Shown piece by piece: positions 32,795 through 41,127 of a stretch of 64,000 bases of DNA. The stretch comes from Methanocorpusculum sp. (lineage in GTDB: Archaea; Halobacteriota; Methanomicrobia; Methanomicrobiales; Methanocorpusculaceae). Position 1 is the stretch's first letter. Each line of letters opens with the position of its first letter. The translations under genes were made by a program, and so were the position numbers. The notes beneath the pieces were generated by a model. The model was not told the origin of the DNA. It worked only from the letters and a program-made list of their open reading frames with translations, and ran no database searches. The stretch lies in NCBI GenBank assembly GCA_017387505.1, contig JAFOFB010000015.1, positions 163,469-227,468 on the forward strand, given 5' to 3'.

Positions 32795-34147
32795 TTATTT
32801 TCTGTGGAAGTCGTCATCACAGCGGATAATGTCCTCTTCAGTCAGAATATCTCCGTGCTGTACTTCAATCACCTCAAGCGGCTCTTCATATGGATTTGCT
32901 AACCGATGGAGGGCGAGAGCAGGTACAAACGTACTTTCACCTTTTTTCAGTTGGAATGTTTCACCGTTGTTTGTAACTTCTGCAGTTCCATTTACTACCA
33001 CCCAGTGTTCACTTCGGTGATTATGATATTGCAGGGAAAGGCGCTTCTGCGACGATACAAACAGCCGCTTTATCAGGTAATTTCCTGCCCTCAGGAGAAC
33101 TGTGTATGTGCCCCATGGTCGGTGAACTGTTGTGTGAACAGATGCGCGTTCATCATTATTTTTCAGAAGTAGTTCAGCAATCTCTCCAACATGCTGTGAC
33201 TCACTTCGCGGACAGACAAGCAGTACATCATCCGTATCGATAATTGCTGTATTGGAGATTCCTATTGTCGAGATTAAGCGGTTTGATATTACAAGATTGT
33301 TTTCTCCATCTGGTGTGATGTACTCTGCATTTACAGCATTCCCTCTCTCGTATTTATCATGAACAGAATACAATGCATCAAAGTTTCCTAAGTCGTTCCA
33401 TGGGGATGAAAGAGGAACAACTGCCGTTTTGTTTGTCTTTTCCATCAGGCCGTAATCGATGGAAATCTTTGGAGTCAGATTGTATGCTTCGTCTTTTGGA
33501 TTTGTGAACGCTTCGCAAATATCTGGTGAATGAATTGCACATTCATCTAAGAATAGTTTTGCTGAGAAACAAAAGATTCCGGCATTCCATAGATATCCTT
33601 CAGCAAGGTATTTCTTTGCTGTCTCTAAATCCGGTTTTTCCACAAACGATGCAACCTTATATCCTCCATTCAAATCCTCTCCCGGTTTAATGTATCCATA
33701 TCCTGTGTGAGGGGTGGTTGGAATAATGCCGAATGTTACAAGGTTGTTTTTTGCCAATTCCTGAGCATTTTGAATTGCGGTGTGATAGGCTTCATCAACA
33801 GTAATTAACTGGTCAGATGGGAGCGTGAGAACTAATGCATCTGGTTCTTCTTTCGAGATTTCCTGAGTTGCATAATATATTGCCGGAAGGGTGTTTTTTC
33901 CACATGGTTCTGTTATTATCCGGCAATTTGCTTTGAGTTCTAAAAGCTGATTTTCTACAAGGAACTTGTGTGCTTCGTTTGTTACGATGTAAATTTCTTC
34001 TGGTTTTGAGTGGATAAGAGCACGCTTTACAGATTTCTGGAAGAGGGATTCACCGTCAAGTAAGTCTATGAATTGTTTAGGGTAAGATTTTCGGCTTAAA
34101 GGGAAAAGGCGGGTGCCTGAACCGCCTGCGAGGATTATAGTATGCAT
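32795..34147 (-). CDS. manC: Mannose-1-phosphate guanylyltransferase / mannose-6-phosphate isomerase
   Basis: 450 aa from MHTIILAGG; an ATG 4 codons earlier lies inside a TATA-like stretch, so the later one is preferred. The N-terminal nucleotidyltransferase has AGGSGTRLFPLSRKSYPKQF and EPCGKNTLPAIYYA. The C-terminal cupin (type II phosphomannose isomerase) has RPWGTYTVLL, LSLQYHNHRSEHWVVV and the metal ligands around QHGDIL. It makes GDP-mannose for glycan synthesis. It is on the opposite strand to the glycosyltransferases around it. Confidence 0.95.
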   Translation of the reverse strand: MHTIILAGGSGTRLFPLSRKSYPKQFIDLLDGESLFQKSVKRALIHSKPEEIYIVTNEAHKFLVENQLLELKANCRIITEPCGKNTLPAIYYATQEISKEEPDALVLTLPSDQLITVDEAYHTAIQNAQELAKNNLVTFGIIPTTPHTGYGYIKPGEDLNGGYKVASFVEKPDLETAKKYLAEGYLWNAGIFCFSAKLFLDECAIHSPDICEAFTNPKDEAYNLTPKISIDYGLMEKTNKTAVVPLSSPWNDLGNFDALYSVHDKYERGNAVNAEYITPDGENNLVISNRLISTIGISNTAIIDTDDVLLVCPRSESQHVGEIAELLLKNNDERASVHTTVHRPWGTYTVLLRAGNYLIKRLFVSSQKRLSLQYHNHRSEHWVVVNGTAEVTNNGETFQLKKGESTFVPALALHRLANPYEEPLEVIEVQHGDILTEEDIIRCDDDFHRK

Positions 34148-34254
34148 TCTATTTAACATATATAGACTTCATCAATAATCAGTGTTAGTATGAGTACATC
34201 AGAAATGTAATAATCATACAGAACAAATAAGAGATATATTCAATTGGTTATTCT

Positions 34255-35388
34255 ATGAAAGTACTGTATGATCACCAGGCATTTAGATTAGGACGTTTTT
34301 CAGGTATTCCAAGATATTTTACAGAACTTGTATTGCAGTATCGAAAATCAGATTCAGTCACTCCTATACTTCCTAAATTCTGGACAATAAATCAGGACTA
34401 TCGCAATCTCAATCTATTGAGTCCAAATATTACTTGGAATGTTAGGGATACTATCACCTCACTTTCACAGAAATACTTTCATCAGAACCCATCTAGACTC
34501 ATGGATTTTGCTGAAAGAAGAACTATCGGGTTGCTAAAAAAGGGTGACTTTGATGTATTCCATCCAACACGTTTTGAACCTTACTTCTTGAAGTATATCG
34601 GGAAAAAACCATATGTATTGACAATTCATGATTTGACATATGAGATTTATCCTGAATATTTCCCGTTGAATACTAAAATTCGTAAAGACACAAAAACAAT
34701 TGTGGAAAATGCATCACGTTTTATTGCTATTACTGAGTGTACAAAACATGACTTTGTGAATTACTATGATGTTGATCCAAAATTGGTTGATGTTGTCTAT
34801 CATGGTTCATTGTTTGAAAAATATCAAATACCTAAATTGGAGATTGGTGTTGCAAGCACCAAGTATCCTTATCTTTTGTTTGTTGGGGAACGTGGAATGC
34901 ATAAAAACTTCTACCACTTTATTGAAGCGGTAGCTCCACTATTATCAGAGAATCTACATGTTGTTTGTGCAGGTGGTGGAGTATTTAGAAGGGATGAAAT
35001 GGATTTCCTTCAGTCTTTGGGTGTTAGTAAATATGTTCACCAGGAAACAATCAGCGATTCCAAGCTTATTAAACTGTATCAGAATGCAATCGCATTTGTA
35101 TATCCTTCTCTTAATGAAGGTTTTGGTCTTCCTATCCTGGAAGCATTTTCATGTGGTTGTCCTGTCCTTTGTAGTAATACAAGTTGCTTCCCTGAAGTTG
35201 CTGGCGATGTAGCAATTTATTTTAATCCAAAATATATCGGTTCAATTCGCGATGCAGTGTATAGAATTCTTGATGATGGTATACTACGTCAATCTATGCG
35301 AGAGATAGGATATAAACAACTAAGTAGATTCTCATGGGATAAATGTGCACGAGAAACAAAAAATGTGTATATTAAGGCGTTAGAATAA
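34255..35388 (+). CDS. GT4 family glycosyltransferase, mannosyltransferase-like
   Basis: 377 aa, GT-B fold. N-terminal region (LYDHQAFRLGRFSGIPRYFTEL) contains the SGI.RY motif typical of GT4 mannosyl/rhamnosyltransferases; C-terminal FVGERGMHKNFYHFIEAV and EGFGLPILEAFSCGCPVLCSN carry the phosphate- and donor-binding E-x7-E. Start is ATG with a TATA-like AGATATATTC about 20 nt upstream. Low-GC composition like its neighbours. GDP-mannose from the adjacent divergent manC is a plausible donor, which is inference. Confidence 0.9.
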   Translation: MKVLYDHQAFRLGRFSGIPRYFTELVLQYRKSDSVTPILPKFWTINQDYRNLNLLSPNITWNVRDTITSLSQKYFHQNPSRLMDFAERRTIGLLKKGDFDVFHPTRFEPYFLKYIGKKPYVLTIHDLTYEIYPEYFPLNTKIRKDTKTIVENASRFIAITECTKHDFVNYYDVDPKLVDVVYHGSLFEKYQIPKLEIGVASTKYPYLLFVGERGMHKNFYHFIEAVAPLLSENLHVVCAGGGVFRRDEMDFLQSLGVSKYVHQETISDSKLIKLYQNAIAFVYPSLNEGFGLPILEAFSCGCPVLCSNTSCFPEVAGDVAIYFNPKYIGSIRDAVYRILDDGILRQSMREIGYKQLSRFSWDKCARETKNVYIKALE

Positions 35389-35494
35389 TTTCATGTGTCT
35401 ATGTATTATTGATAAATTAGTGTGGACAGGTTTGTATGTGTTATGGAGGTACATAAATGCATATAACTAATTTCAGTACGACACAGAGTGAAAG

Positions 35495-36688
35495 ATGAAG
35501 GTTCTTATTATTAATTACTATTATTATCCAAATATGGTTGGTGGTACTGAGCAATCAGTAAAGTTACTGGCAGAAGGGATTGTAGATGATGGGATTGAAA
35601 CTGCAGTATTCACATATGATGGAAATGAGATCTCACAAGACAATATTGAAGGAGTTGTGATATTTAGAGATACGTATAATACGGAGAGCAAGGGTGTTAG
35701 GTCACAACTTATGAGATGTTATAACACTTTTTGGAATTCAAAGCATTACGCTAATTTAGATACAATTGTCTCACATTTTAACCCAGATGTTGTAAATGTC
35801 AATAATCTATTTTATATGTCTCCATCAATTTGGAGATTTTTTTCAAAGAAGAAAATTCCTGTAATACATACCATTCGTGACCAGTGGTTAGAATTTCCGT
35901 TTCCTATGAAGACAAGATGCCCGAAAATATTATTATCATCATTGACTTTTGTATGGCAGAGATTCATATGTAGATTGTCAAATAAATATATCTCCTATGT
36001 AACTGCACCTTCACAGTATATGATGGAGAAATTCATATCTATGGGTTATTTCAGAAATGCAAAACGTGCAGTGATTCCAAACTCAATAAATCTTGATATT
36101 GATGAGACAAGACGGATAATTGCAGAGAAAAACTTGCGTTCATCTTCAGATATTCATTATCTATATGTGGGTCAACTGGTAAAGCACAAAGGGATTCTAA
36201 ATCTACTTGAGGTATGGTCAAGTTTACCAGATAAAGATATTACACTCACCATATGTGGTGACGGACCATTAAAAGAAATGGTGTTGAGTGCTTCTGAAAA
36301 TGACAGTCGAATAAGATATACTGGTCAATTGACAAAAGAGGTACTGAAAGAACAATATATTGCTGCAGATATACTTATTGTACCTTCGATATGGGAAGAA
36401 ACCTTTGGTAGGGTAATAATTGAAGGAAATCAATATGGCACACCAGTAATCGGCTCAAATCGTGGTGGTATACCGGAAGTATTATCAGAAACTGGTGGTG
36501 GGATTACATTCCAGTATGATTCATTATATGATTTAAAACATAAGATTCTTCTGTTCAAAAACAGGGATGTAATCAGATATTATATGAACCCTATTCTTGA
36601 TAATATTGAGAAATATCAAAATTCAAACAACATTGATAGATATATTCAGTTATATTCTGAGGCGGGTGAGAATTCTCTAATTAAATAA
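35495..36688 (+). CDS. GT4 family glycosyltransferase
   Basis: 397 aa. N-terminal NYYYYPNMVGGTEQSVKLLAEGI is the GGxE acceptor-site motif; C-terminal YVGQLVKHKGILNLLEVW, VPSIWEETFGRVIIEGNQYGTPVIGSNRGGIPE contains the donor-site E-x7-E. It is the lowest-GC gene of the island. It is separated by 106 nt of AT-rich sequence from the previous glycosyltransferase. Two nt after the stop begins the remnant of galU on the other strand, so this end of the island has been rearranged. Confidence 0.9.
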   Translation: MKVLIINYYYYPNMVGGTEQSVKLLAEGIVDDGIETAVFTYDGNEISQDNIEGVVIFRDTYNTESKGVRSQLMRCYNTFWNSKHYANLDTIVSHFNPDVVNVNNLFYMSPSIWRFFSKKKIPVIHTIRDQWLEFPFPMKTRCPKILLSSLTFVWQRFICRLSNKYISYVTAPSQYMMEKFISMGYFRNAKRAVIPNSINLDIDETRRIIAEKNLRSSSDIHYLYVGQLVKHKGILNLLEVWSSLPDKDITLTICGDGPLKEMVLSASENDSRIRYTGQLTKEVLKEQYIAADILIVPSIWEETFGRVIIEGNQYGTPVIGSNRGGIPEVLSETGGGITFQYDSLYDLKHKILLFKNRDVIRYYMNPILDNIEKYQNSNNIDRYIQLYSEAGENSLIK

Positions 36689-36689
36689 T

Positions 36690-36857
36690 CTAACCGCTCA
36701 TTAAAATATTAGTTACAATCTCCCTATACCTCTCATCCATCATTAACAACTTCAGATTCGATACAATCCACGTCTCAATATCACCCACATCATATCTAAC
36801 ACTCTTCGACACCAATCCTAACATTTTTTCATACTCGCGAAGAGCATCCGTAAGTTG
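36690..36857 (-). pseudogene. galU C-terminal remnant (UTP-glucose-1-P uridylyltransferase)
   Basis: On the minus strand 55 codons plus TAG read QLTDALREYEKMLGL, SVRYDVGDIETWIVSN, MDERYREIV. QLTDA followed by YDVG(D/T) and W..N is the C-terminal pattern of GalU/RfbA-type nucleotidyltransferases. The N-terminal three quarters, including the GGxGTR nucleotide loop, are absent: the frame ends exactly where the opposite-strand rfbB remnant begins. It has no start codon and cannot be functional. Confidence 0.7.
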
Positions 36858-36858
36858 A

Positions 36859-37497
36859 ATTCTCCAGGTATCAACTGATGAAGTCTATGGTTCACTTGGC
36901 GAGACAGGATACTTCACCGAAACCACGCCGCTTGACCCCCACAGTCCCTACTCCGCATCCAAAGCATCTGCTGACTTAATCGTTAAATCCTACATTGACA
37001 CCCACAAACTCCCCGCAAATATCACCCGTTGCTCCAACAACTATGGCCCATACCAGTATCCGGAAAAGCTCATCCCGCTCTTAGTCCAGAACTGCCTGGC
37101 ACACAAGCCCCTTCCGGTATATGGCGACGGCAAAAATATCCGTGACTGGCTCTACGTCGAAGACCACTGTAGGGCAATAGACCTCGTTCTTCGTGATGCT
37201 AAGGTTGGCGAAATCTATAACATTGGTGGACACAATGAAAAGACCAACATTGATATCGTAAAACTTGTCATCTCCTATCTCCATGACAACTATGATGCGG
37301 AAATCACTGAGGACTTAATTACCTATGTTGCTGACAGAAAAGGTCATGACAGAAGATATGGAATCGACCCTGAAAAAATAGGTCGTGACTTAGGATGGAA
37401 GCCGGAAATCATGTTCTCGGAAGGCATCGTGAAGACGATTCAGTGGTATCTGGACAATCAGAACTGGATTGCAAATCTCCAGAACAAAATTGCATAA
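36859..37497 (+). pseudogene. rfbB C-terminal remnant (dTDP-glucose 4,6-dehydratase)
   Basis: 212 codons from the junction to TAA. The frame starts at ILQVSTDEVYGS and continues with the SDR active-site region YSASKASADLIV (Tyr-x3-Lys), TRCSNNYGPYQYPEKLIPL, GDGKNIRDWLYVEDHC and VADRKGHDRRYGID, all diagnostic of RfbB. About 115 N-terminal residues including the GxxGxxG NAD motif are missing, and an in-frame TGA precedes the junction. The remainder is undamaged, so the truncation may be recent. GC and codon use match the host better than the AT-rich glycosyltransferases. Confidence 0.88.
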
Positions 37498-37611
37498 CCT
37501 GCAGAGGTTAGAATTCATTTCTCTTTTTTACAACTATCTTATTTGATTGTAATAATTATGATCTATCTCAACACCTTCATAACCATCCCCAACCAACACA
37601 TATGTGTAATA

Positions 37612-37663
37612 TTTGCAGTTTCGTACTGCAAACTTGACGTCAAAAATGCAGTCCTCCACTGCA
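37612..37663 (+). promoter_or_regulatory. Two similar tandem hairpins before the flippase gene
   Basis: TTTGCAG/CTGCAAA (37612-37618, 37626-37632) and TGCAG/CTGCA (37647-37651, 37659-37663) each enclose a 7-nt loop and share the TGCAG..CTGCA core. They lie 33-84 nt before the flippase ATG, in the likely leader. The rest of the 198-nt gap (37498-37695) holds a T-rich stretch after rfbB and no gene. Confidence 0.4.
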
Positions 37664-37695
37664 AAATTAACACATAAAACAATCATCTCCAATAC

Positions 37696-39171
37696 ATGAA
37701 ACTCCCATTCTACTCTCGCATCATGTCTCTTTCGGCAATCCAGCGTCAGAGTACTCTCTCCCTCTTCTTCACAATTCTCATCACAGTAATTGGATTCTTA
37801 TCCACAATGCTCTTTACTCACATCTTGGGTAAAGACCTGATGGGTGTTTACTATCTCTTCCTTGCATACTATGGAATCTTCAATATGATTGGAGACGGTG
37901 GCTTCGGGCAGGCTGCAGTCAAACGCATCTCGGAAGGAAAAGAACAGAATGAATACTTAACCGCATATGCCTGTCTTCGCGGAATCCTTATCGTTGTCTC
38001 AACAGTAATCCTCCTGACGCTTAGTCCATTCTTTGTTGACCTGCAGGAGTACAACATTGTACTCTGCATCATCATTACATTAGCCGCAGCTGCCTTTGGA
38101 AACACCATAACCATGGGTGTCTACGGCTTAGGACATGTTGGTGTCAAAAATGTTGGTTATGGAATTGGAGAACTCTCTCGTATCATCATCCAGATTGGAA
38201 CAGTCCTCCTCGGCTACTCTGTATATGGCTTAATTGGGGGATACATTGCAGGAATTATCATCTCAGGAATTCTTTGCATCAAATACTTCACATTCAAGCC
38301 CGCAAAGTTCGGCATCCGTCACATTAAATCTCTCTTCGTCTATGGATTCTGGATTTTCTTAATCAGCACTGGCTCGATTGCCTTCTCCTATGCTGATACA
38401 ATCTTCATTGGATACTTCATGACAAACGGAGATGTTGGTGTTTACCGTACTGCTTTCCAGTTCACCACTGCTGCAGCATTCATAACATCAGCCATCGCTC
38501 CGACACTCACTCCGAAAATCAGCCGCTGGAGTAAAGATAACGAATGGGATAAAATCGCACCTCCTGTATCTCGCGGAATTACTTTCGGTCTTATTCTGGC
38601 GATGCCAATCTTATTCGGCGAAATCTTCCTTGCAGATAAACTCCTCTACTACTTCTACGGAGCAGACTTCGCAGCGGGAGCTGTAGCATGTGTGATTCTT
38701 TTTGCAGTGCAGATTGTATCAGTCTTTACCACTTTCCTTGGAACAGCACTTACCGCATCCAATCACGCCCGCCAGTCATTCTATGCAACATCTGCAGCAG
38801 CCGTCTTAAACATCATCCTAAACTGCCTCTTAATCCCCATCCTAGGCATCAACGGCGCAGCCGTTGCAACACTCATCAGTTACAGCGTAAATGCAATCTT
38901 AATCGCCCACTTCCTCAAACGCTACATCACAATCAAAATCGAAAAACGCCCAATCCTCAACATCATCATTGCAGCAGCAGCAGTCATGGGGCTCTTTGTC
39001 TTCATCTACAAACTCTTCGTCCCGCTTGACAACGTCATCCTCACGCTGATTCCGGTATGTATCGGTGCTGTCATCTACTTCCTCCTCCTCTTCAAAATTG
39101 ACCGTGGAATCAGAGATGAAATCGCAGGCATGGTAACCACTCTTGGGCTTCCCTGGCCAAAGTGGCTGTGA
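37696..39171 (+). CDS. Polysaccharide flippase (Wzx/MATE-like)
   Basis: 491 aa with 12-14 membrane helices. The pattern (SRIMSLSAIQRQSTLSLFFTILITVIGFLSTMLFTHILG at the N-terminus; GDGGFGQAAVKRISEG; ADTIFIGYFMTNGDVGVYRTAFQF) fits oligosaccharide flippases that move lipid-linked glycans across the membrane. With three glycosyltransferases and ManC it completes a surface-glycan locus. Codon use is host-like, and the last 300 nt are C-rich on the coding strand. A hairpin plus T-run terminator follows. Confidence 0.92.
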   Translation: MKLPFYSRIMSLSAIQRQSTLSLFFTILITVIGFLSTMLFTHILGKDLMGVYYLFLAYYGIFNMIGDGGFGQAAVKRISEGKEQNEYLTAYACLRGILIVVSTVILLTLSPFFVDLQEYNIVLCIIITLAAAAFGNTITMGVYGLGHVGVKNVGYGIGELSRIIIQIGTVLLGYSVYGLIGGYIAGIIISGILCIKYFTFKPAKFGIRHIKSLFVYGFWIFLISTGSIAFSYADTIFIGYFMTNGDVGVYRTAFQFTTAAAFITSAIAPTLTPKISRWSKDNEWDKIAPPVSRGITFGLILAMPILFGEIFLADKLLYYFYGADFAAGAVACVILFAVQIVSVFTTFLGTALTASNHARQSFYATSAAAVLNIILNCLLIPILGINGAAVATLISYSVNAILIAHFLKRYITIKIEKRPILNIIIAAAAVMGLFVFIYKLFVPLDNVILTLIPVCIGAVIYFLLLFKIDRGIRDEIAGMVTTLGLPWPKWL

Positions 39172-39183
39172 GGAAAAACAATC

Positions 39184-39211
39184 TGAGGATTTCTCACATC
39201 CTCACTTTTTT
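39184..39211 (+). terminator. Hairpin and T-run after the flippase gene
   Basis: TGAGGAT (39184-39190) pairs with ATCCTCA (39198-39204), 7-nt loop, followed by CTTTTTT (39205-39211). This is a bacterial-style intrinsic terminator at the end of the polysaccharide island. Confidence 0.65.
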
Positions 39212-39379
39212 GAAAAACTTCATGAGGTAACGCTATCGCTTTGCTCTTTGAGGTTGTTAGAAATCCTCCACCATACAAAAGAGATGGGGTGATGCCGGAA
39301 AGCCTAAAGCATTGCGGGGACTAATCCGCTCCGGCTTCGCTCATACCTATTAACACAATATCATTGTAGTTGAGGATAT

Positions 39380-40072
39380 TTATGTGTACTTCAGGCGAAG
39401 AACAATTTCTGTCATTGTTTCATCTAGAACAAGACAAACAGTTCCATTTTTTTCGAGTGGCTGCGTAATGTTGGTGTTAACCCATGTTGATAGTTCTTTA
39501 CTCTGCAAATCACGGTTTAGAACCATATACTCATCAGCAACCTTTCCAAAAACCAAAAGAGGCGTACAGAGAGACATTGAGTTATCGTAAACCAAAACCT
39601 CATCTGCAAGAGAAATCATCTCAGGAAGCATGCCAATTGACCTGTGATACCGTGAGATTACTTTTTCATCAGGAACGGTGTGGCCGCCGTGCTCTGCACG
39701 AATTCGAACGCGTTCAATATTTATCTTAGGATTTATCGTAGTTACATAGATCAAAACAACAGTATATCCCAACTCTTTTGCATCGCGGATAACATCTAAA
39801 CGACTAGGGTGGGAAAAGACCGTCTCCCAACTGACAGCTCCATATCCTGCTTGCAGTGCTTTTGTTCTCCATGCGTTCGTCCCATTCCAGGCTGCTTTGT
39901 CCCGTGCATCACTATCAGGCATATTGAGAATCTCCTGATTGTTTTTTGCATAATAATCCGCGTTAATATATAACGCATCTTCTGGAATTTTTATTGGTAA
40001 AATCTCTGGGCTTCCAACAACGCTCGATTTTCCCGAACCGTTTGGCCCTGCAAAAATATAGAATTTTTTCAT
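39380..40072 (-). CDS. Zeta-toxin-like P-loop kinase
   Basis: 230 aa. Walker A GPNGSGKSSVV at residues 9-19, LYINADYYAKN near 38 (the substrate-binding Asp region of zeta toxins), WETVFSHPSRLD, then YVTTINPKINIERVRIRAEHGGHTVP, where the Arg residues resemble the LID of zeta-type kinases. Zeta toxins phosphorylate UDP-GlcNAc in bacteria; archaeal targets are unknown, and pseudomurein- or glycan-precursor phosphorylation is only a guess. The ATG overlaps the stop of the upstream small gene (ATGA), the typical order antitoxin-then-toxin. Confidence 0.82.
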   Translation of the reverse strand: MKKFYIFAGPNGSGKSSVVGSPEILPIKIPEDALYINADYYAKNNQEILNMPDSDARDKAAWNGTNAWRTKALQAGYGAVSWETVFSHPSRLDVIRDAKELGYTVVLIYVTTINPKINIERVRIRAEHGGHTVPDEKVISRYHRSIGMLPEMISLADEVLVYDNSMSLCTPLLVFGKVADEYMVLNRDLQSKELSTWVNTNITQPLEKNGTVCLVLDETMTEIVLRLKYT

Positions 40073-40257
40073 AAACTAGTCGAATCGAGTACTTCTGCAG
40101 TTTTCCTAGTCATCTCCATCAGAACTGCATCGGTTTTCTGGAAATCAAACAGAAATGCTGCACGCTCAGTACGATTTTGCGAGGAAGCACTTTTCTTTGC
40201 TATAAGAACTCCCTCCTGACATTCTGTCACTTCGAAGAACTGTTTCTGAGCAGACAT
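40069..40257 (-). CDS. Putative antitoxin of the zeta-like toxin
   Basis: 62 aa, not homologous by eye to the epsilon antitoxin or to Phd/RelB types. Sequence is charged and probably helical at the C-terminus (KTDAVLMEMTRKTAEVLD). It overlaps the zeta-like gene by 4 nt, and a TATA-like TATAATTATC lies about 10-20 nt before the ATG. Genetic coupling and size make an antitoxin role likely; no DNA-binding motif is obvious. Confidence 0.6.
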   Translation of the reverse strand: MSAQKQFFEVTECQEGVLIAKKSASSQNRTERAAFLFDFQKTDAVLMEMTRKTAEVLDSTSL

Positions 40258-40427
40258 AGTTACTATTCTATAATTATCTCCACCAGAACATATATTCTTT
40301 CCCCGCGCCTTGTATCACATCCCACACATATCAATGAGGAGAATGACATTGTTCTCGAACAGAATGGCTCTAAGGAGGGATGGGAAAACCCTAATATATT
40401 CTAAAGTCCACTATTACATAACTGCTC

Positions 40428-40760
40428 ATGACCTCAGATGTCAGTATCAAAGAGGACGTTCTCGCAAGACTCAAAGAAAATCTTCCAGAGATACGCGAGC
40501 GTTTCTTCGTAGATATTATTGGCATCTTTGGATCTGTATCGCGGGGTGAGGACACTGCAGAGAGTGATGTTGATGTTCTCTACAAATTTTCAGAAGGAAA
40601 AGGGTCATATGACACATTCCTTGATTTGGCAGATTATCTGGAGAATCTCTTCCAGAGGAAAGTTGATGTTGTCTCTCTGACCTACTTAAGTCCTCATGTG
40701 AAACCCTATGTTGAACCGGAAATGATTCTTTTTGGATCTTCTGAGGCTGCATCAGTATGA
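40428..40760 (+). CDS. mntA: MntA-type minimal nucleotidyltransferase (antitoxin of HEPN/MNT pair)
   Basis: 110 aa. The Pol-beta nucleotidyltransferase signature GSVSRGEDTAESDVDVLY (GSx10DxD) is near residues 36-53. MntA proteins neutralise a HEPN RNase by AMPylation of a tyrosine. The TGA overlaps the ATG of the downstream HEPN frame (ATGA at 40757), the standard operon order. The HEPN partner is destroyed, so this is an orphan. A TATA-like ATATATTC lies about 30 nt upstream. Confidence 0.88.
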   Translation: MTSDVSIKEDVLARLKENLPEIRERFFVDIIGIFGSVSRGEDTAESDVDVLYKFSEGKGSYDTFLDLADYLENLFQRKVDVVSLTYLSPHVKPYVEPEMILFGSSEAASV

Positions 40761-41085
40761 TTGACAATAGGGTTTGGTTGCTCCACATTAAATAAGAGGC
40801 CGACCTAATTATTCAGACAACGGTAGATCTTACTGCTGATGAGTTCTACCAACTGTTGCGGCACAGCATATAATTATTCGTGCACTTTAAGTCATCGGTG
40901 AAGCCGCAAAACACGTTTCCGATGACTTCCGCACTCAACATCCTGAAATTGCATGGAGAGGGATGTGCGGATTGCGTGACAGATTAATTCATGCATACTT
41001 TGCTGTTGACCTGGAAAAAGTCTGGGAAATTTCAACTGCGAAAATCCCTGAACTTCTTTCCCAAGTCAACACTATTCTGAAATAA
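40757..41085 (+). pseudogene. HEPN (DUF86) toxin pseudogene with two TAA and a frameshift
   Basis: The frame starts at ATG 40757 overlapping mntA. It reads MIDNRVWLLHIK, then TAA (40793), EADLIIQTTVDLTADEFYQ, a 2-nt frameshift near 40868-40872 (an extra AT in an ATAT run), IIIRAL, then TAA (40888), VIGEAAKHVSDDFR, LRDRLIHAYFAVDLEKVWEIS. The RDRLIH motif is the HEPN R-x4-H active site. Both TAA occur where DUF86 proteins have Glu (H-I-x-E-E and RALEVIGEA). Three lesions show a dead gene. Confidence 0.88.
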
Positions 41086-41127
41086 TCTCCCGCACCTTTT
41101 ATCCCTCCTCCCCTCCCATATTACCTC

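Noticed and set aside
39212-39379. Possible extra gene in the gap after the flippase terminator
   Set aside because: Short frames only; the sequence has some GC-rich inverted stretches but no start plus Shine-Dalgarno combination.
40310-40427. Frame upstream of mntA as part of a longer nucleotidyltransferase
   Set aside because: It is in another reading frame and contains the likely TATA box of mntA.
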